DNA of 64,000 nt from Salinispora pacifica CNR114 (GCF_000514775.1 NZ_AZWO01000017.1:62001-126000), one strand, 5' to 3'. Shown: positions 24,860-34,328, numbered from the stretch's first letter. Notes: generated by a model not told the origin, from the sequence alone. Made by a program: numbers and translations.

Positions 24860-25954
24860 ATGACCGCCGAGCAGTTGATCTCCTTCGCCCGTGGCGCTCC
24901 CTCGTTGGACATCGTCGATGTCGAGGGGCTGAAGACCGCCGCCATCCGTGCGTTCGACGCCGATCCCACCGGCGTGACGACGTACGGCCCCTCCGCCGGT
25001 TACCTTCCGTTGCGTCAGTGGATCGCGCAGAAACACGGAGTGGGGGCGGACCAGGTCCTGGTGACCAACGGTTCGTTGCAGGCCGACGCGTTCCTCTTCG
25101 ACCACCTCGTCCGACCCGGTGACGCGGTGGTGGTGGAGCGTCCGACCTACGACCGGACCCTGCTGAACCTGCGGCGGATGGGCAGCGAGCTGCACGGGAT
25201 CACCATCCAGCCGGACGGTCTGGACACCTCCGAGCTGCGTAAGCTGCTGGAGTCCGGGGTGCGGCCACGGCTGGCGCACATCATTCCGAACTACCAGAAC
25301 CCGGCCGGGGTGACGCTGAGCCTCGACAAGCGGCGGGAGCTGCTCGACCTCGCCGTCGAGTTCGATTTCACGATCTTTGAGGACGACCCGTACGCCGACG
25401 TCCGGTTCCGCGGCGAGGCGCTGCCCTCGATGCTTTCGTTGGACACCCACAACCGGGTGGTGCACGCCTCCAGCTTCACCAAGACGGTCTGCCCGGGCGT
25501 TCGGGTCGGCTACCTGGTCGGGCCGGCGGACCTGATCGCCGATATCGCGAAGAAGGCGACCAACCTCTACATCTCGCCGGGCATGGTCTCCGAGGCGATG
25601 GTGCACCAGTTCTGCGTCTCCGGGGACATCGACCGCTCGATCGCGACGGTGCGCCGGGCCCTCGGCGAGCGGGCCCAGGCGCTGGCCGAGGCGCTGCGGC
25701 GGCACCTACCGGAGGCCCGGTTCGTCGAGCCGGACGGCGGCTACTTCCTCTGGGTGGAGTTGCCGGCGGACGTCGAGGTGGACCGGCTGGCTCCGGCGGC
25801 GGCGGAGCGCGGGGTCGCCGTTGTGAAGGGCAGTGACTTCGTACTCGACGGCGGGCAGCACGCGCTGCGGCTGGCGTACTCGGCGGTGACCGTGGACCAG
25901 ATCGACGAGGGTGCGCGTCGACTCGCGGCGGCGGTGGCGGCCGTACGCGGCTGA
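24860..25954 (+). CDS. PLP-dependent aminotransferase, class I/II fold
   Basis: A 364-residue fold-type-I aminotransferase of the 2-aminoadipate/MocR-like group. It has TTYGPSAGYLPLRQWIA near the start, PNYQNPAGVTLS, Asp in IFEDDPYADVRF, PLP-binding Lys in SSFTKTVCPGVRVGY, and C-terminal LRLAYSAV with the carboxylate-binding Arg. It lacks the GntR domain of MocR regulators, so it is an enzyme. The substrate is unknown. Confidence 0.9.
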   Translation: MTAEQLISFARGAPSLDIVDVEGLKTAAIRAFDADPTGVTTYGPSAGYLPLRQWIAQKHGVGADQVLVTNGSLQADAFLFDHLVRPGDAVVVERPTYDRTLLNLRRMGSELHGITIQPDGLDTSELRKLLESGVRPRLAHIIPNYQNPAGVTLSLDKRRELLDLAVEFDFTIFEDDPYADVRFRGEALPSMLSLDTHNRVVHASSFTKTVCPGVRVGYLVGPADLIADIAKKATNLYISPGMVSEAMVHQFCVSGDIDRSIATVRRALGERAQALAEALRRHLPEARFVEPDGGYFLWVELPADVEVDRLAPAAAERGVAVVKGSDFVLDGGQHALRLAYSAVTVDQIDEGARRLAAAVAAVRG

Positions 25955-26078
25955 CCTCCGCCATCGGCGTCGGGCTGGTTCGACTCGGCCGGCCCGGCGC
26001 TCGCCCCGCCCCCGCGGCACCGATGTCGACCCGGCTGGCGGCGTACGCTGCAACGCGTCGTCGAGCGGGGAGGGTGCG

Positions 26079-27227
26079 ATGACGGACCGGTTGCGGCGTG
26101 GGCCCAGGGGCGCCCGGTCGGGTGGCCGGGTGATCCGACCGCGGGACTGGGCAGCCCCGGTGCGGGCGATGACCCGCCGGCTCAGCTTCGAGAGCGCGGC
26201 CGGGCCACCGGCGCCGGCCGTGCCCCACGATGCGGTCGTTGACTGCGCGCTCTACCTGGACGGGGAGCGGCAACCCGGCCACCAGCGCCACGCCGAGGCG
26301 CTGGCGGCGGCGCGCGAGGCGGGCAATGGCTTCGTCTGGCTCGGCCTACACGAGCCCGACCTGGCCCAGATGACCGAGATCGCGGCCACCTACGGCCTGC
26401 ATGAACTGGCCGTGGAGGACGCGGTCAAAGCCCAGCAGCGGCCCAAGCTGGAGCAGTTCGGCGCGGTCAGCTTCCTGGTGCTGCGCACCGCCCGCTACCG
26501 CGACCAGGCCGAGTTGACCGAGCACTCCGAGGTCGTCGAGACCGGCCAGGTACTGCTCTTCATCGGCCCGGATTTCCTGGTCAGTGTCCGGCACGGGGAC
26601 GCCCGCCGGCTGGCGCCGGTGCGCGCCGACCTGGAAGCGAAGGGGGATCTGCTGCCGCACGGCCCGTGGGCGGTGGCGTACGCGGTGACCGACCGGGTGG
26701 TCGACCAGTACCTGGAGGTCGCCGACCGGCTGGAGGACGACCTGGACACGCTGGAGGCCGACGTCTTCGACCGTCGGCCGGGCGGCGATCGGATCCAGCG
26801 GATCTACCAGGTGAAGCGGGAGCTGGTCGAGTTCAAGCGGGCGGTGATGCCGCTCCAGCGTCCGCTTCTGCGGATCACCGCTGAGCGCAACCGCGAGGTG
26901 CCGTTGGAGATCCGCCGGTACTTCGGGGACGTGCAGGACCACCTCAGCCGTACCGTTGAGCAGGTCAACGCCGCCGATGACCTGCTCAACTCAATCCTTC
27001 AGGTGCGGTTGGCCCAGGTCACCGTGGACCAGAACGACGACATGCGCAAGATCGCGGCTTGGGCGGCCATCGCGGCGGTCTGGACCGCCATCGCCGGCAT
27101 CTACGGCATGAACTTCGAGTTCATGCCGGAGCTGGGGTGGACCTACGGCTATCCCACGGTGCTGGCCCTGATGCTCGGGGTCAGCCTGGCGCTCTACCGC
27201 TGGTTCCGCCGGCACGGCTGGCTCTGA
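26079..27227 (+). CDS. corA: Magnesium/cobalt transporter CorA
   Basis: A 382-residue CorA-family channel. The large N-terminal cytoplasmic domain contains WLGLHEPDLAQM and a long helix. The two C-terminal membrane helices surround the signature YGMNFEFMPEL. A basic C-terminal RWFRRHGWL tail follows. ATG 26079 is preceded by GGGGAGGG. It imports Mg2+ as a pentamer in the cytoplasmic membrane. The first 45 residues are Arg/Gly-rich and less conserved. Confidence 0.92.
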   Translation: MTDRLRRGPRGARSGGRVIRPRDWAAPVRAMTRRLSFESAAGPPAPAVPHDAVVDCALYLDGERQPGHQRHAEALAAAREAGNGFVWLGLHEPDLAQMTEIAATYGLHELAVEDAVKAQQRPKLEQFGAVSFLVLRTARYRDQAELTEHSEVVETGQVLLFIGPDFLVSVRHGDARRLAPVRADLEAKGDLLPHGPWAVAYAVTDRVVDQYLEVADRLEDDLDTLEADVFDRRPGGDRIQRIYQVKRELVEFKRAVMPLQRPLLRITAERNREVPLEIRRYFGDVQDHLSRTVEQVNAADDLLNSILQVRLAQVTVDQNDDMRKIAAWAAIAAVWTAIAGIYGMNFEFMPELGWTYGYPTVLALMLGVSLALYRWFRRHGWL

Positions 27228-27234
27228 CCCGGGG

Positions 27235-28038
27235 TCAGCGGCGACCGTTCTTCATGGCTTTGGGGAGGTCGTTGGTGGTCCGGCTGGTGGAGCTCTTGCC
27301 CTCGGTCGTCGCGGGGGCCTTCTCGGTTGGTGTCGCGGGGGCCTTCTCGGCGGTCGCCGCGGGGACCTGCTTGGTTGGTGTCGCGGGGGCCTTCTCGGCG
27401 GTCGCCGCGCGGACCTTCTCGGTCGGTGTCGCGGGGGCCCTGCCGGCGGCCGGTGGCGCCACCTTCTCGGTCGGCGTCGGGGCGGTCTGCTCGGCCGGGG
27501 TCCGGGTGGTGACCTCGATCATGTCCATCTCGGCCTGCATCGGGTCCAGGCTGGGAACCGGGTCGTACTCGACCCACTCCCGCCGCTCGTAGCGGCGTCG
27601 CAACGCCATCGCGCCGACCAGCCCAACCACGACGCTGGCCGCCAGCAGGCCGGTCATCCTGCCCCGACCGGACCGCTTCTTCGCGCGTGTCGCCCGCATC
27701 CTCTTCTCCTGCACCTTCCTGCTGGTGGCGGTCGAATTGCCCGCGCCGGCCCGCCGGCCGGCGGCGGCCCGGCTGGCTGCCTCCGCCTGGGCGGCGCGGA
27801 CGGCGATGGCCAGCGGGGTAAGGGCCGCCACGGTCGACACGTAGCCGCTCGCCGCCCGGTCTCGCATGACCAGCGCGGTCGGGGCAACAACGCTGCGGGC
27901 CGCCCGCACCCGTGGGCCGACCGTGGCGCCGGTGCCGTTCGTTGCGTGCCCCGCCGCCCGCTTCAGATGACCGAAGCTTCGACCAAGCTCGATCTTGGCA
28001 AGCTGGCTCTGGGTCCTACGCCGCCCGTTTCCAAACAC
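27235..28038 (-). CDS. Membrane-anchored protein with Ala/Pro/Thr-rich repeats
   Basis: A 267-residue protein. The N-terminal 140 residues are basic and helical, followed by one membrane helix (MTGLLAASVVVGLVGAMALR). A cytoplasmic or external tail then carries imperfect repeats of the type APATPTEK/AATAEK. GTG 28038 has GGAGGTGGGACC upstream; a longer frame upstream is a shadow of the cyclophilin gene. Low-complexity Lys/Ala/Pro tails of this kind occur in histone-H1-like and cell-envelope proteins. The function is not recognised. Confidence 0.65.
   Translation of the reverse strand: MFGNGRRRTQSQLAKIELGRSFGHLKRAAGHATNGTGATVGPRVRAARSVVAPTALVMRDRAASGYVSTVAALTPLAIAVRAAQAEAASRAAAGRRAGAGNSTATSRKVQEKRMRATRAKKRSGRGRMTGLLAASVVVGLVGAMALRRRYERREWVEYDPVPSLDPMQAEMDMIEVTTRTPAEQTAPTPTEKVAPPAAGRAPATPTEKVRAATAEKAPATPTKQVPAATAEKAPATPTEKAPATTEGKSSTSRTTNDLPKAMKNGRR
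27310..27450. repeat. Imperfect tandem repeat inside the membrane-anchored protein gene
   Basis: A unit of about 45-48 bp containing GTCGCGGGGGCCTTCTCGG is repeated three times with substitutions. It encodes the APATPTEK-type segments of the gene at 27235-28038. Copy number could vary between strains by slippage. Confidence 0.6.
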
Positions 28039-28155
28039 GGTCCCACCTCCTCGGAGTTGTCCCTTCGTCATCCTCCACCTTCGGATGCCTCCGCATGGCC
28101 AGATCGGGCACATGGGAGGATCCGCATGGAACTGAACACCTAGTGAGGAGTACCC

Positions 28156-28686
28156 GTGGCCGAGGATCTCTACGCCACCCTGCACACCAACGCCGGCCCG
28201 ATTCGGCTGCAGCTCTTTCCGAATCACGCGCCGAAGACCGTTCGCAACTTCGTGGAGTTGGCCGACGGCACCAAGCAGTACACCGACCCGCGGACCGGCC
28301 AGCCGGGCAGCGGCCCGTACTTCGACGGCACGATCTCGCACCGCGTGATCAGCGGTTTCATGATCCAGATGGGTGACCCGACCGGCACCGGCCGGGGCGG
28401 ACCGGGTTACACCTTCGCCGACGAGTTCCACCCCGAGCTGCGGTTCGACCGGCCGTACCTGCTGGCGATGGCGAACGCCGGGCCGGGCACCAACGGTTCG
28501 CAGTTCTTCATCACGGTGGCGCCGACCCCGCACCTGAACAACCGGCACACCATCTTCGGGCAGGTCGCCGACGAGGAGTCGGTGAAGGTCGTTGACGCGA
28601 TCGCCAACACCCCGACGAACCCGGCTGACCGCCCGCTGCGCGACGTCGTTATCGAGCGGGTCGAGATCGAGCGCACCGGCTCCTGA
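28156..28686 (+). CDS. Peptidyl-prolyl isomerase, cyclophilin type
   Basis: A 176-residue cyclophilin. It contains SHRVISGFMIQMGDPTGTGR (catalytic Arg and Phe region), FADEFHPELRF, LAMANAGPGTNGSQFFITV and NNRHTIFGQV. No signal peptide is seen, so it is cytoplasmic, accelerating proline isomerisation during folding. GTG 28156 follows GTGAGGAG. It is probably cotranscribed with the rhomboid protease 57 bp downstream. Confidence 0.94.
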   Translation: MAEDLYATLHTNAGPIRLQLFPNHAPKTVRNFVELADGTKQYTDPRTGQPGSGPYFDGTISHRVISGFMIQMGDPTGTGRGGPGYTFADEFHPELRFDRPYLLAMANAGPGTNGSQFFITVAPTPHLNNRHTIFGQVADEESVKVVDAIANTPTNPADRPLRDVVIERVEIERTGS

Positions 28687-28743
28687 AGGCGGACAGGGTA
28701 CCTTTGCTCGCATGACTGAGCGCTCGGGTACCTGGGCTGTCCG

Positions 28744-29655
28744 GTGAGTGAATCACCACCGACCACCCCGGTCTGCTACCGCCACCCCGGTCGGGAGGCC
28801 TACATCCGGTGCAACCGCTGCGACCGGGTCATCTGCCCGGACTGCATGCGCGAGGCGTCGGTGGGCTTCCAGTGCCCGGAGTGCGTCAACGAAGGGCGCC
28901 GCAGTGTGCGGCCGGCGCGTACCGCCTTCGGTGGTGGTCTCGCCGGCCAACACGGCTACGTCACCAAGGCGTTGATCGCGTTCAACGCCCTGGTGATGCT
29001 GCTCTCCATCGGCACCGACCGGGGTGGCGACGCGGTGGTGGGGGGCTCCGGCTTCGGCGGTCTGCTCGGCGGCAGCACCCCGTTGACCGAGTGGGGAGCC
29101 GTGATCGGGCTCGCGGTCTTTCCCAACGGCACCGTGGGTGGCGTCGCCGATGGCGAGTGGTACCGCCTGGTCACCGCGATGTTCCTGCACTACGGCGTGA
29201 TCCACCTGCTGCTGAACATGTACGCGTTGTGGATCCTCGGCCGAACCCTGGAGGCGAGTCTCGGCCCGGCCCGGTTCTTGGCCCTCTATCTGATCGCCGG
29301 CCTCGGCGGGAACGTCGCGGCCTACCTGTTCAGCGCGCCGAACGCGGCCACCGCGGGCGCGTCCACAGCCGTCTTCGGGCTCTTCGCGGCCCTGTTCGTC
29401 GTCGGCCGGCGGTTGGGGCGGGACGTCTCCCAGGTGCTCCCGATCCTGGTGATCAACCTGGTCTTCACGATAACTGTGCCGGGGATCTCGATCCCGGGTC
29501 ACCTGGGCGGTCTCGTGGTCGGCGGTCTGATGGCCTTCGTCCTCGCCCACGCCCCACGGTCGCAGCGTACGTTGGTGCAGGTGGGCGGCGGGACGGTGCT
29601 CGTGGTGGCCCTGCTCGGCCTGGCCCTGTTCCGGACCGCGACCCTGCTCGCCTGA
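28744..29655 (+). CDS. Rhomboid intramembrane serine protease with N-terminal zinc-binding motif
   Basis: A 303-residue protein. The first 50 residues have a B-box-like zinc site (CYRHPGREAYIRCNRCDR then CPDCMREASVGFQCPEC). Six or so membrane helices follow. The catalytic Ser is in GASTAVFGL and the His in GHLGGLVVGG; HYGVIHLLLNMYALWILG is the conserved loop-1/helix-2 HxxxN stretch. It cleaves membrane-spanning substrates. GTG 28744 is the start nearest the zinc motif. Confidence 0.92.
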   Translation: MSESPPTTPVCYRHPGREAYIRCNRCDRVICPDCMREASVGFQCPECVNEGRRSVRPARTAFGGGLAGQHGYVTKALIAFNALVMLLSIGTDRGGDAVVGGSGFGGLLGGSTPLTEWGAVIGLAVFPNGTVGGVADGEWYRLVTAMFLHYGVIHLLLNMYALWILGRTLEASLGPARFLALYLIAGLGGNVAAYLFSAPNAATAGASTAVFGLFAALFVVGRRLGRDVSQVLPILVINLVFTITVPGISIPGHLGGLVVGGLMAFVLAHAPRSQRTLVQVGGGTVLVVALLGLALFRTATLLA

Positions 29656-29658
29656 CGA

Positions 29659-30087
29659 TCAGGTAGGGCGAGCCGCCCGTAGCTGCGCCGCGACATCAGT
29701 CGGGTCGGCGTCCAGGTCGAACCGGCCGAACAGGTGCAGTGTCTCCCCGGCATCCACCTCCAGGGCGGCGTTCGACCGGCCGAGCCGGGCCCGCTGGTCC
29801 ACCCGGATCGCCGCCACCTGCGACCACGGCAGCCGCCGCCGGCCGGCGAAGCCGCTGACCACCGTCAGTCCTTCCGGATCGACCGCGAGGCGGACCGGCA
29901 CCAGCAGGTCCCGCGCGGCCCAGACCAGGAGCGCGGCGGCAGCCAGCGCGGCCAACGTGAGCCGGACCGGGTCGCCGTCGGCGAGCAGGAGACCGAGCGC
30001 GACTAGCGCCCCGGCCCCACCGGCCTTGACCGCTGGTAGGGCGGCCGAGACCCGCCACTGCCGGGTCTCGGACGAAGTCGTATCCAT
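29659..30087 (-). CDS. PH-domain membrane protein
   Basis: A 142-residue protein with two N-terminal membrane helices followed by a bacterial PH-like domain (RLAVDPEGLTVVSGFAGRRR, LPWSQVAAIRVDQRARL). This is a common actinobacterial form that probably sits in the cytoplasmic membrane. ATG 30099 is an alternative start four codons upstream. It is tail-to-tail with the rhomboid gene (3 bp apart) and divergent from the thiolase gene. Confidence 0.8.
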   Translation of the reverse strand: MDTTSSETRQWRVSAALPAVKAGGAGALVALGLLLADGDPVRLTLAALAAAALLVWAARDLLVPVRLAVDPEGLTVVSGFAGRRRLPWSQVAAIRVDQRARLGRSNAALEVDAGETLHLFGRFDLDADPTDVAAQLRAARPT

Positions 30088-30166
30088 ATTGCCCAGCATG
30101 CCAGGGCAGCGGGTTGCCCGGCGGGCCGCGTACCATCGACGCAATCCAAGTTACCGGGGAGTAGTC

Positions 30167-31339
30167 ATGAGTGACGCAGTCATCGTCGGCGCGGTACGCA
30201 CCCCCGTCGGGCGGCGCAAGGGAAGCCTCGCCGACGTACACCCGGTCGACCTGTCGGCGCACGTGCTGCGCGCCCTCACCGAACGGACCGGCATCGACCC
30301 GGGCCAGGTGGATGACGTCTTCTGGGGCTGCGTCTCGCAGGTCGGCGAGCAGTCCTGGAACGTCGCCCGTAACGCCGTCCTCGCGGCCGGCTGGCCCGAG
30401 ACGGTTCCCGGCACCACCCTCGACCGACAGTGCGGGTCCAGTCAGCAGGCGCTGCACTTCGCCGCCGCGACTGTGCTCTCCGGGCAGGCCGACCTGGTGG
30501 TGGCGGGCGGGGTCGAGTCGATGACCCGGGTGCCGATGGGCTCCAGCGTGGCCGGGGGCGTGCCGTTCAGCGCGGCGATCCTGGACCGCTACCGGGGTGT
30601 GGAGGGGGTGGCGGAGGACGACCCGCTCCCGTTCAGCCAGGGCGTCGGCGCGGAGCTGATCGCCCGCCGGTGGCGACTGACCCGCAGCCAGCTCGACGAG
30701 TTCGCCCTCGCCAGCCATGAGAAGGCGGGCGCGGCGCAGGATGCCGGCGCATTCGACGCCGAGCTGGCACCGGTCCGCCTCGCCGACGGGGGCACGGCCT
30801 CCGCCGACGAGGGCATCCGTCGGGACACGTCCCTGGCGAAGCTGGCCGAGCTCGCCACCCCGTTCCGGGCCGACGGCGTGGTGACTGCCGGATCCGCGTC
30901 CCAGATCTCCGACGGCGCGGCGGCGCTCGCGGTCACCACCGCCGAGTGGGCCGGCCGGCACGGCCTGCGCCCGCTCGCCCGCATCCACACCGCGGTGGTC
31001 TGCGCCGACGACCCGGTCGCCATGTTGACCGCGCCTATTCCGGCTACCGCCAAGGCGCTGCGCCGGGCGGGGCTGGGCATCGAGGAGATCGGGGTGTACG
31101 AGGTCAACGAGGCGTTCGCCCCGGTGCCGCTGGCCTGGCTCGCGGAGACCGAGGCCGACCCGCACCGGCTCAACCCGCGCGGCGGCGCCATCGCCCTCGG
31201 GCATCCGCTCGGCGGATCCGGGGCCCGGATCATGACCACCATGTTGGCGCACATGCGAGACGAGAACCTCCGGTACGGCCTGCAAACCATGTGCGAGGGC
31301 GGCGGCATGGCCAACGCGACCATCGTCGAGTTGCTCTGA
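30167..31339 (+). CDS. Acetyl-CoA C-acyltransferase (thiolase)
   Basis: A 390-residue thiolase. The nucleophilic Cys is in TLDRQCGSSQQALH, the catalytic His in RGGAIALGHPLGGSGAR, and the second Cys in MCEGGGMANATIV. It cleaves 3-ketoacyl-CoA in beta-oxidation or condenses acetyl-CoA. GGGGAGTAGTC precedes ATG 30167. It stands alone without other beta-oxidation genes nearby. Length and motifs are complete. Confidence 0.93.
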   Translation: MSDAVIVGAVRTPVGRRKGSLADVHPVDLSAHVLRALTERTGIDPGQVDDVFWGCVSQVGEQSWNVARNAVLAAGWPETVPGTTLDRQCGSSQQALHFAAATVLSGQADLVVAGGVESMTRVPMGSSVAGGVPFSAAILDRYRGVEGVAEDDPLPFSQGVGAELIARRWRLTRSQLDEFALASHEKAGAAQDAGAFDAELAPVRLADGGTASADEGIRRDTSLAKLAELATPFRADGVVTAGSASQISDGAAALAVTTAEWAGRHGLRPLARIHTAVVCADDPVAMLTAPIPATAKALRRAGLGIEEIGVYEVNEAFAPVPLAWLAETEADPHRLNPRGGAIALGHPLGGSGARIMTTMLAHMRDENLRYGLQTMCEGGGMANATIVELL

Positions 31340-31340
31340 A

Positions 31341-31359
31341 CCACCCACCGCCCGGGTGG
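31341..31359 (+). terminator. Hairpin after the thiolase gene
   Basis: CCACCC and GGGTGG form a 6-bp GC stem around a 7-base loop, starting two bases after the thiolase stop. There is no T tract, as is usual for actinobacterial terminators. A second dyad with arms CATGACC/GGTCATG follows. Confidence 0.4.
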
Positions 31360-31461
31360 CCATGACCCGTTCGGTGGTCATGACCACCGGGGGGCGTGGA
31401 AGATGCAAGGTTCGGCCGTCCCGCCCATATCACCCCGCGCCGGGGCGTCGTTGGGCAGGGT

Positions 31462-31980
31462 ATGGACGTCTTCTCCCGAACGTTCCTTCCCGCTGCGGCC
31501 GAGGCTGGTATCGCGACCCAGACCGCCAGCCGACACATGCCCGTCTTCCGGCGCTGTGTCGGCTCGGGTGACGCCCCCATCCTGGTCACCCGGTGCAGTC
31601 GCCCGAACCGGTCGGCCACCGCCGGCGAGTACCTCCTGCTGTTGACCCACCGACGGCTGGTCGTCACCCGGCAGACCCGGGTGCTGCACCGGCTCCGCCT
31701 GCATCTCAACACCGAGCTGCGCGAGCTGAGCGACGTCACCTGGGGGCCGGACCCGCGGCTGCACTGCCTGGAGCTGGCCGCTACCGCCATCGACGGCGTC
31801 CGGGAGCGGTTCGTCATCCGCACGCGGCACCCGAAGCAGGTGTGGCAGCTCGACGAGCTGCTCAACCACGCTTTCCGCACCCGCGTCCGGACCGCGCGCG
31901 AGCGGCTCGTCGCCACGATTGGCGACCCCGGTCCGGCCCTGGCCCGGCCGGCCGCCTTCCGACCCGCCACCGTCCGCTGA
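31462..31980 (+). CDS. Conserved hypothetical protein
   Basis: A 172-residue cytoplasmic protein, MDVFSRTFLPAAAEAGIATQ at the start. A beta-rich middle (YLLLLTHRRLVVTRQTRVLH then LNTELRELSDVTW) resembles the PH-like fold, and there is a helical C-terminus. ATG 31462 follows GGGCAGGGT; an earlier in-frame ATG at 31396 adds 22 residues. Similar proteins are known to me from Micromonosporaceae without function. It precedes an OmpR-type two-component system by 70 bp on the same strand. Confidence 0.65.
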   Translation: MDVFSRTFLPAAAEAGIATQTASRHMPVFRRCVGSGDAPILVTRCSRPNRSATAGEYLLLLTHRRLVVTRQTRVLHRLRLHLNTELRELSDVTWGPDPRLHCLELAATAIDGVRERFVIRTRHPKQVWQLDELLNHAFRTRVRTARERLVATIGDPGPALARPAAFRPATVR

Positions 31981-32049
31981 CCGTCTCCTTACCGAACCCG
32001 AACATGTCCCGAGCAACGCCGCGCCCTCCCAGTCGGCCATCATGAGCCG

Positions 32050-32736
32050 GTGACCGTTGACGCGCCGCATCGCGGGCTCGTCCTCCTCGTCGAGGACGAA
32101 CCGGCCATCGCCGATCTGGTCCGGCTCTATCTGGCCCGGGACGGGTTCGGCGTACACCTGGAGCAGGACGGCGACGCCGGCCTCGCCGCCGCCCGCCGGC
32201 TCCGGCCGGTGACCTGCGTTCTCGACATCGCACTGCCCGGTCTGCCCGGCACCGAGATCTGCCGCCGGTTGCGCGAGTCCGGGGACTGGACACCGGTCAT
32301 CTTCCTCACCGCGCGCGACGACGAGGTGGACCGCATCGTCGGGCTGGAACTCGGCGCCGACGACTACGTCACCAAGCCGTTCAGCCCGCGGGAACTGGTG
32401 GCCCGGGTGCGGGCGGTGCTGCGCCGGGTCGCCGGGCCGCCGCCGGGCCAGCCGCGGATCGTCGGCACGGTCACGCTGGACCTCGACCGCCGTACGGTGA
32501 CCGCCGCGGGGAATCCGGTGCAGTTGACCTCCACCGAGTTTGACCTGCTCGCCCACCTGATGGCCCGCCCCGGCCGGGTGTTCACCCGGGAGGAACTGCT
32601 CGCCGGGGTGTGGGGGTACGCCGTTCCCGCGGGTACCCGAACCGTTGACGTGCACGTGGCGCAGGTCCGGGCGAAGCTCGGCTCGGCGAGTGTGATCCGT
32701 ACCCATCGGGGGGTGGGGTACGCCGCCGATGGGTGA
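32050..32736 (+). CDS. OmpR-family response regulator
   Basis: A 228-residue regulator. The receiver domain has VEDEPAI, phosphoacceptor Asp in CVLDIALPGLPG, and Lys in DYVTKPFSPRE. The winged-helix domain has LTSTEFDLLAHLMARPGRVF and AKLGSASVIRTHRGVGYAA. The ATG of the kinase overlaps its end by 8 bp. Targets are not visible in this window, except perhaps the lipoprotein downstream. Confidence 0.94.
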   Translation: MTVDAPHRGLVLLVEDEPAIADLVRLYLARDGFGVHLEQDGDAGLAAARRLRPVTCVLDIALPGLPGTEICRRLRESGDWTPVIFLTARDDEVDRIVGLELGADDYVTKPFSPRELVARVRAVLRRVAGPPPGQPRIVGTVTLDLDRRTVTAAGNPVQLTSTEFDLLAHLMARPGRVFTREELLAGVWGYAVPAGTRTVDVHVAQVRAKLGSASVIRTHRGVGYAADG

Positions 32737-34267
32737 GCACCGGGTCGACCCTTCGACCGTGCCGACGTCCGGCGCCCCGCGGCCCACCCGCGCCCGGCCC
32801 CGATCCGCCCGGCCCGGATCTGCCCGGCCCACCGGCACCCAGCCCGCGCCCGCCCGGCCCGGATCCGCCCGGCGTGACTGCACCCGCCGTGGGCCGACCC
32901 TGACCGTCCGGGCGGTGCTGGTCACCTGCGCGGTTGCCCTGGTCTCGGTCCTGGTTACCGCGATCGTCGCGGTGCCGCTCGCGGTCCGTGGCGTGGAACA
33001 CCGCGAGCAGCAGGCGCTGGCCGCCCAGTCCCGACTCGCCGCCGAGGCGTTACGCAGTCGGCTGGACACCCCGCGCACCGTGGACGAGGACCGGTTGCTG
33101 CGCCAACTGCGGGCGCGGGGCATCGAGGCGTACCTGGTGCGAGACGGGGTGGTGGACCGGCCGGGACTGCCGGCCCAGGTGGTGGAGCGGATCGCCGCGG
33201 GTCGGCACGTCGCCGACCGGCGGTTGGTCGCCGGACGACCGGCGCTGGTGCAGGGGCGAGCGCTGCCCGGCGGCGACGGGGTGGTGCTCGCGCGGGCCGG
33301 CTCGCTCGGCGGCATCTGGCGGCAGGTCGCCCAGAGCCTCTGGCTGCCCCTGCTGGCCGGGCTGGCGGCCGGGGCGGTCGCCGGTCTGCTGCTCGCCCGT
33401 CGCCTGGCCCGGCCGATCCGGCGGGCGGCAGACGCTGCCGCGCGGCTGCGGGCGGGCGAGCGCGCGGTTCGCGTACCGGTGGAGCCCCCGCACGAGGTGG
33501 CGGACCTGGCGGAGGCCCTCAACGGCTTGGCTGCCGCGCTCACCACCAGTGAGGGACGGCAGCGAGAGTTCCTGCTCTCCGTCTCACATGAGCTGCGGAC
33601 CCCGCTGACCGCCATTCGCGGGTACGCGGAGGCGTTGGCGGATGGGGTGATCGACTCGGCGGAGGTGGCCGGCACCGGGCGCACGGTGCTGGTCGAGGCG
33701 GAGCACCTGGATCGGCTGGTACGGGACCTGCTGGCCCTGGCCCGGCTGGAGGCCGTGGACTTCCCGCTGGAGCCGGTCCGGGTCGACCTGGTTCGGCTGG
33801 CCGCGGAGGCGGAGCGGACGTGGGCGGCGCGGTGCGCGGCCGTCCCGGTGGCGTTCCGGGTCGAGGCGCCGGATCCGGCGGTGCCGGTGCACACCGATCC
33901 GGGGCGGATTCGGCAGGTGGTGGATGGGCTCCTGGAGAACGCGTTGCGGGTGGTGCCGCCGGGGGCGCCGGTGGTGCTCGCGACCCGGTGGGCCGGCCCG
34001 GACCCGGCCGCCGGCGGAGTGATCGAGGTGCGGGACGGCGGCCCCGGCCTGACCGACGACGACCTGGCGGTGGTCTTCCAGCGGGGTGCGCTGCACCAGC
34101 GGTACCGGGGGGTGCGCAAGGTCGGTAGTGGGCTGGGCCTGGCCCTCGCCGCCGGCCTGGTCCGGCGGCTCGGTGGTGAGATCAGCGCGGGGCACGCGGC
34201 CGAGGGCGGGGCCGCGTTTGTCGTCTCGCTGCCGCCGGATCCTTACCAGACCCGAACATCGGCCTGA
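32729..34267 (+). CDS. HAMP-domain sensor histidine kinase
   Basis: A 512-residue kinase. An unusually Arg/Pro/Ala-rich cytoplasmic N-terminus of about 65 residues carries repeated ARPGSAR motifs. A first membrane helix, an extracytoplasmic sensor of about 100 residues, a second helix (LAGLAAGAVAGLLLARRLA) and HAMP follow. Then come the phosphoacceptor in SVSHELRTPLTAIRGYAEAL and the ATPase domain with ENALRVVPPGA, RDGGPGLTDDDL and GSGLGLALAAGL. The partner regulator is immediately upstream. Confidence 0.92.
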   Translation: MGEHRVDPSTVPTSGAPRPTRARPRSARPGSARPTGTQPAPARPGSARRDCTRRGPTLTVRAVLVTCAVALVSVLVTAIVAVPLAVRGVEHREQQALAAQSRLAAEALRSRLDTPRTVDEDRLLRQLRARGIEAYLVRDGVVDRPGLPAQVVERIAAGRHVADRRLVAGRPALVQGRALPGGDGVVLARAGSLGGIWRQVAQSLWLPLLAGLAAGAVAGLLLARRLARPIRRAADAAARLRAGERAVRVPVEPPHEVADLAEALNGLAAALTTSEGRQREFLLSVSHELRTPLTAIRGYAEALADGVIDSAEVAGTGRTVLVEAEHLDRLVRDLLALARLEAVDFPLEPVRVDLVRLAAEAERTWAARCAAVPVAFRVEAPDPAVPVHTDPGRIRQVVDGLLENALRVVPPGAPVVLATRWAGPDPAAGGVIEVRDGGPGLTDDDLAVVFQRGALHQRYRGVRKVGSGLGLALAAGLVRRLGGEISAGHAAEGGAAFVVSLPPDPYQTRTSA

Positions 34268-34328
34268 CCCGGCGCTCGCCGAGACCGACCAGGCTGGGCT
34301 CCCACCCACAGGGATGAGAGGGAGAGTC

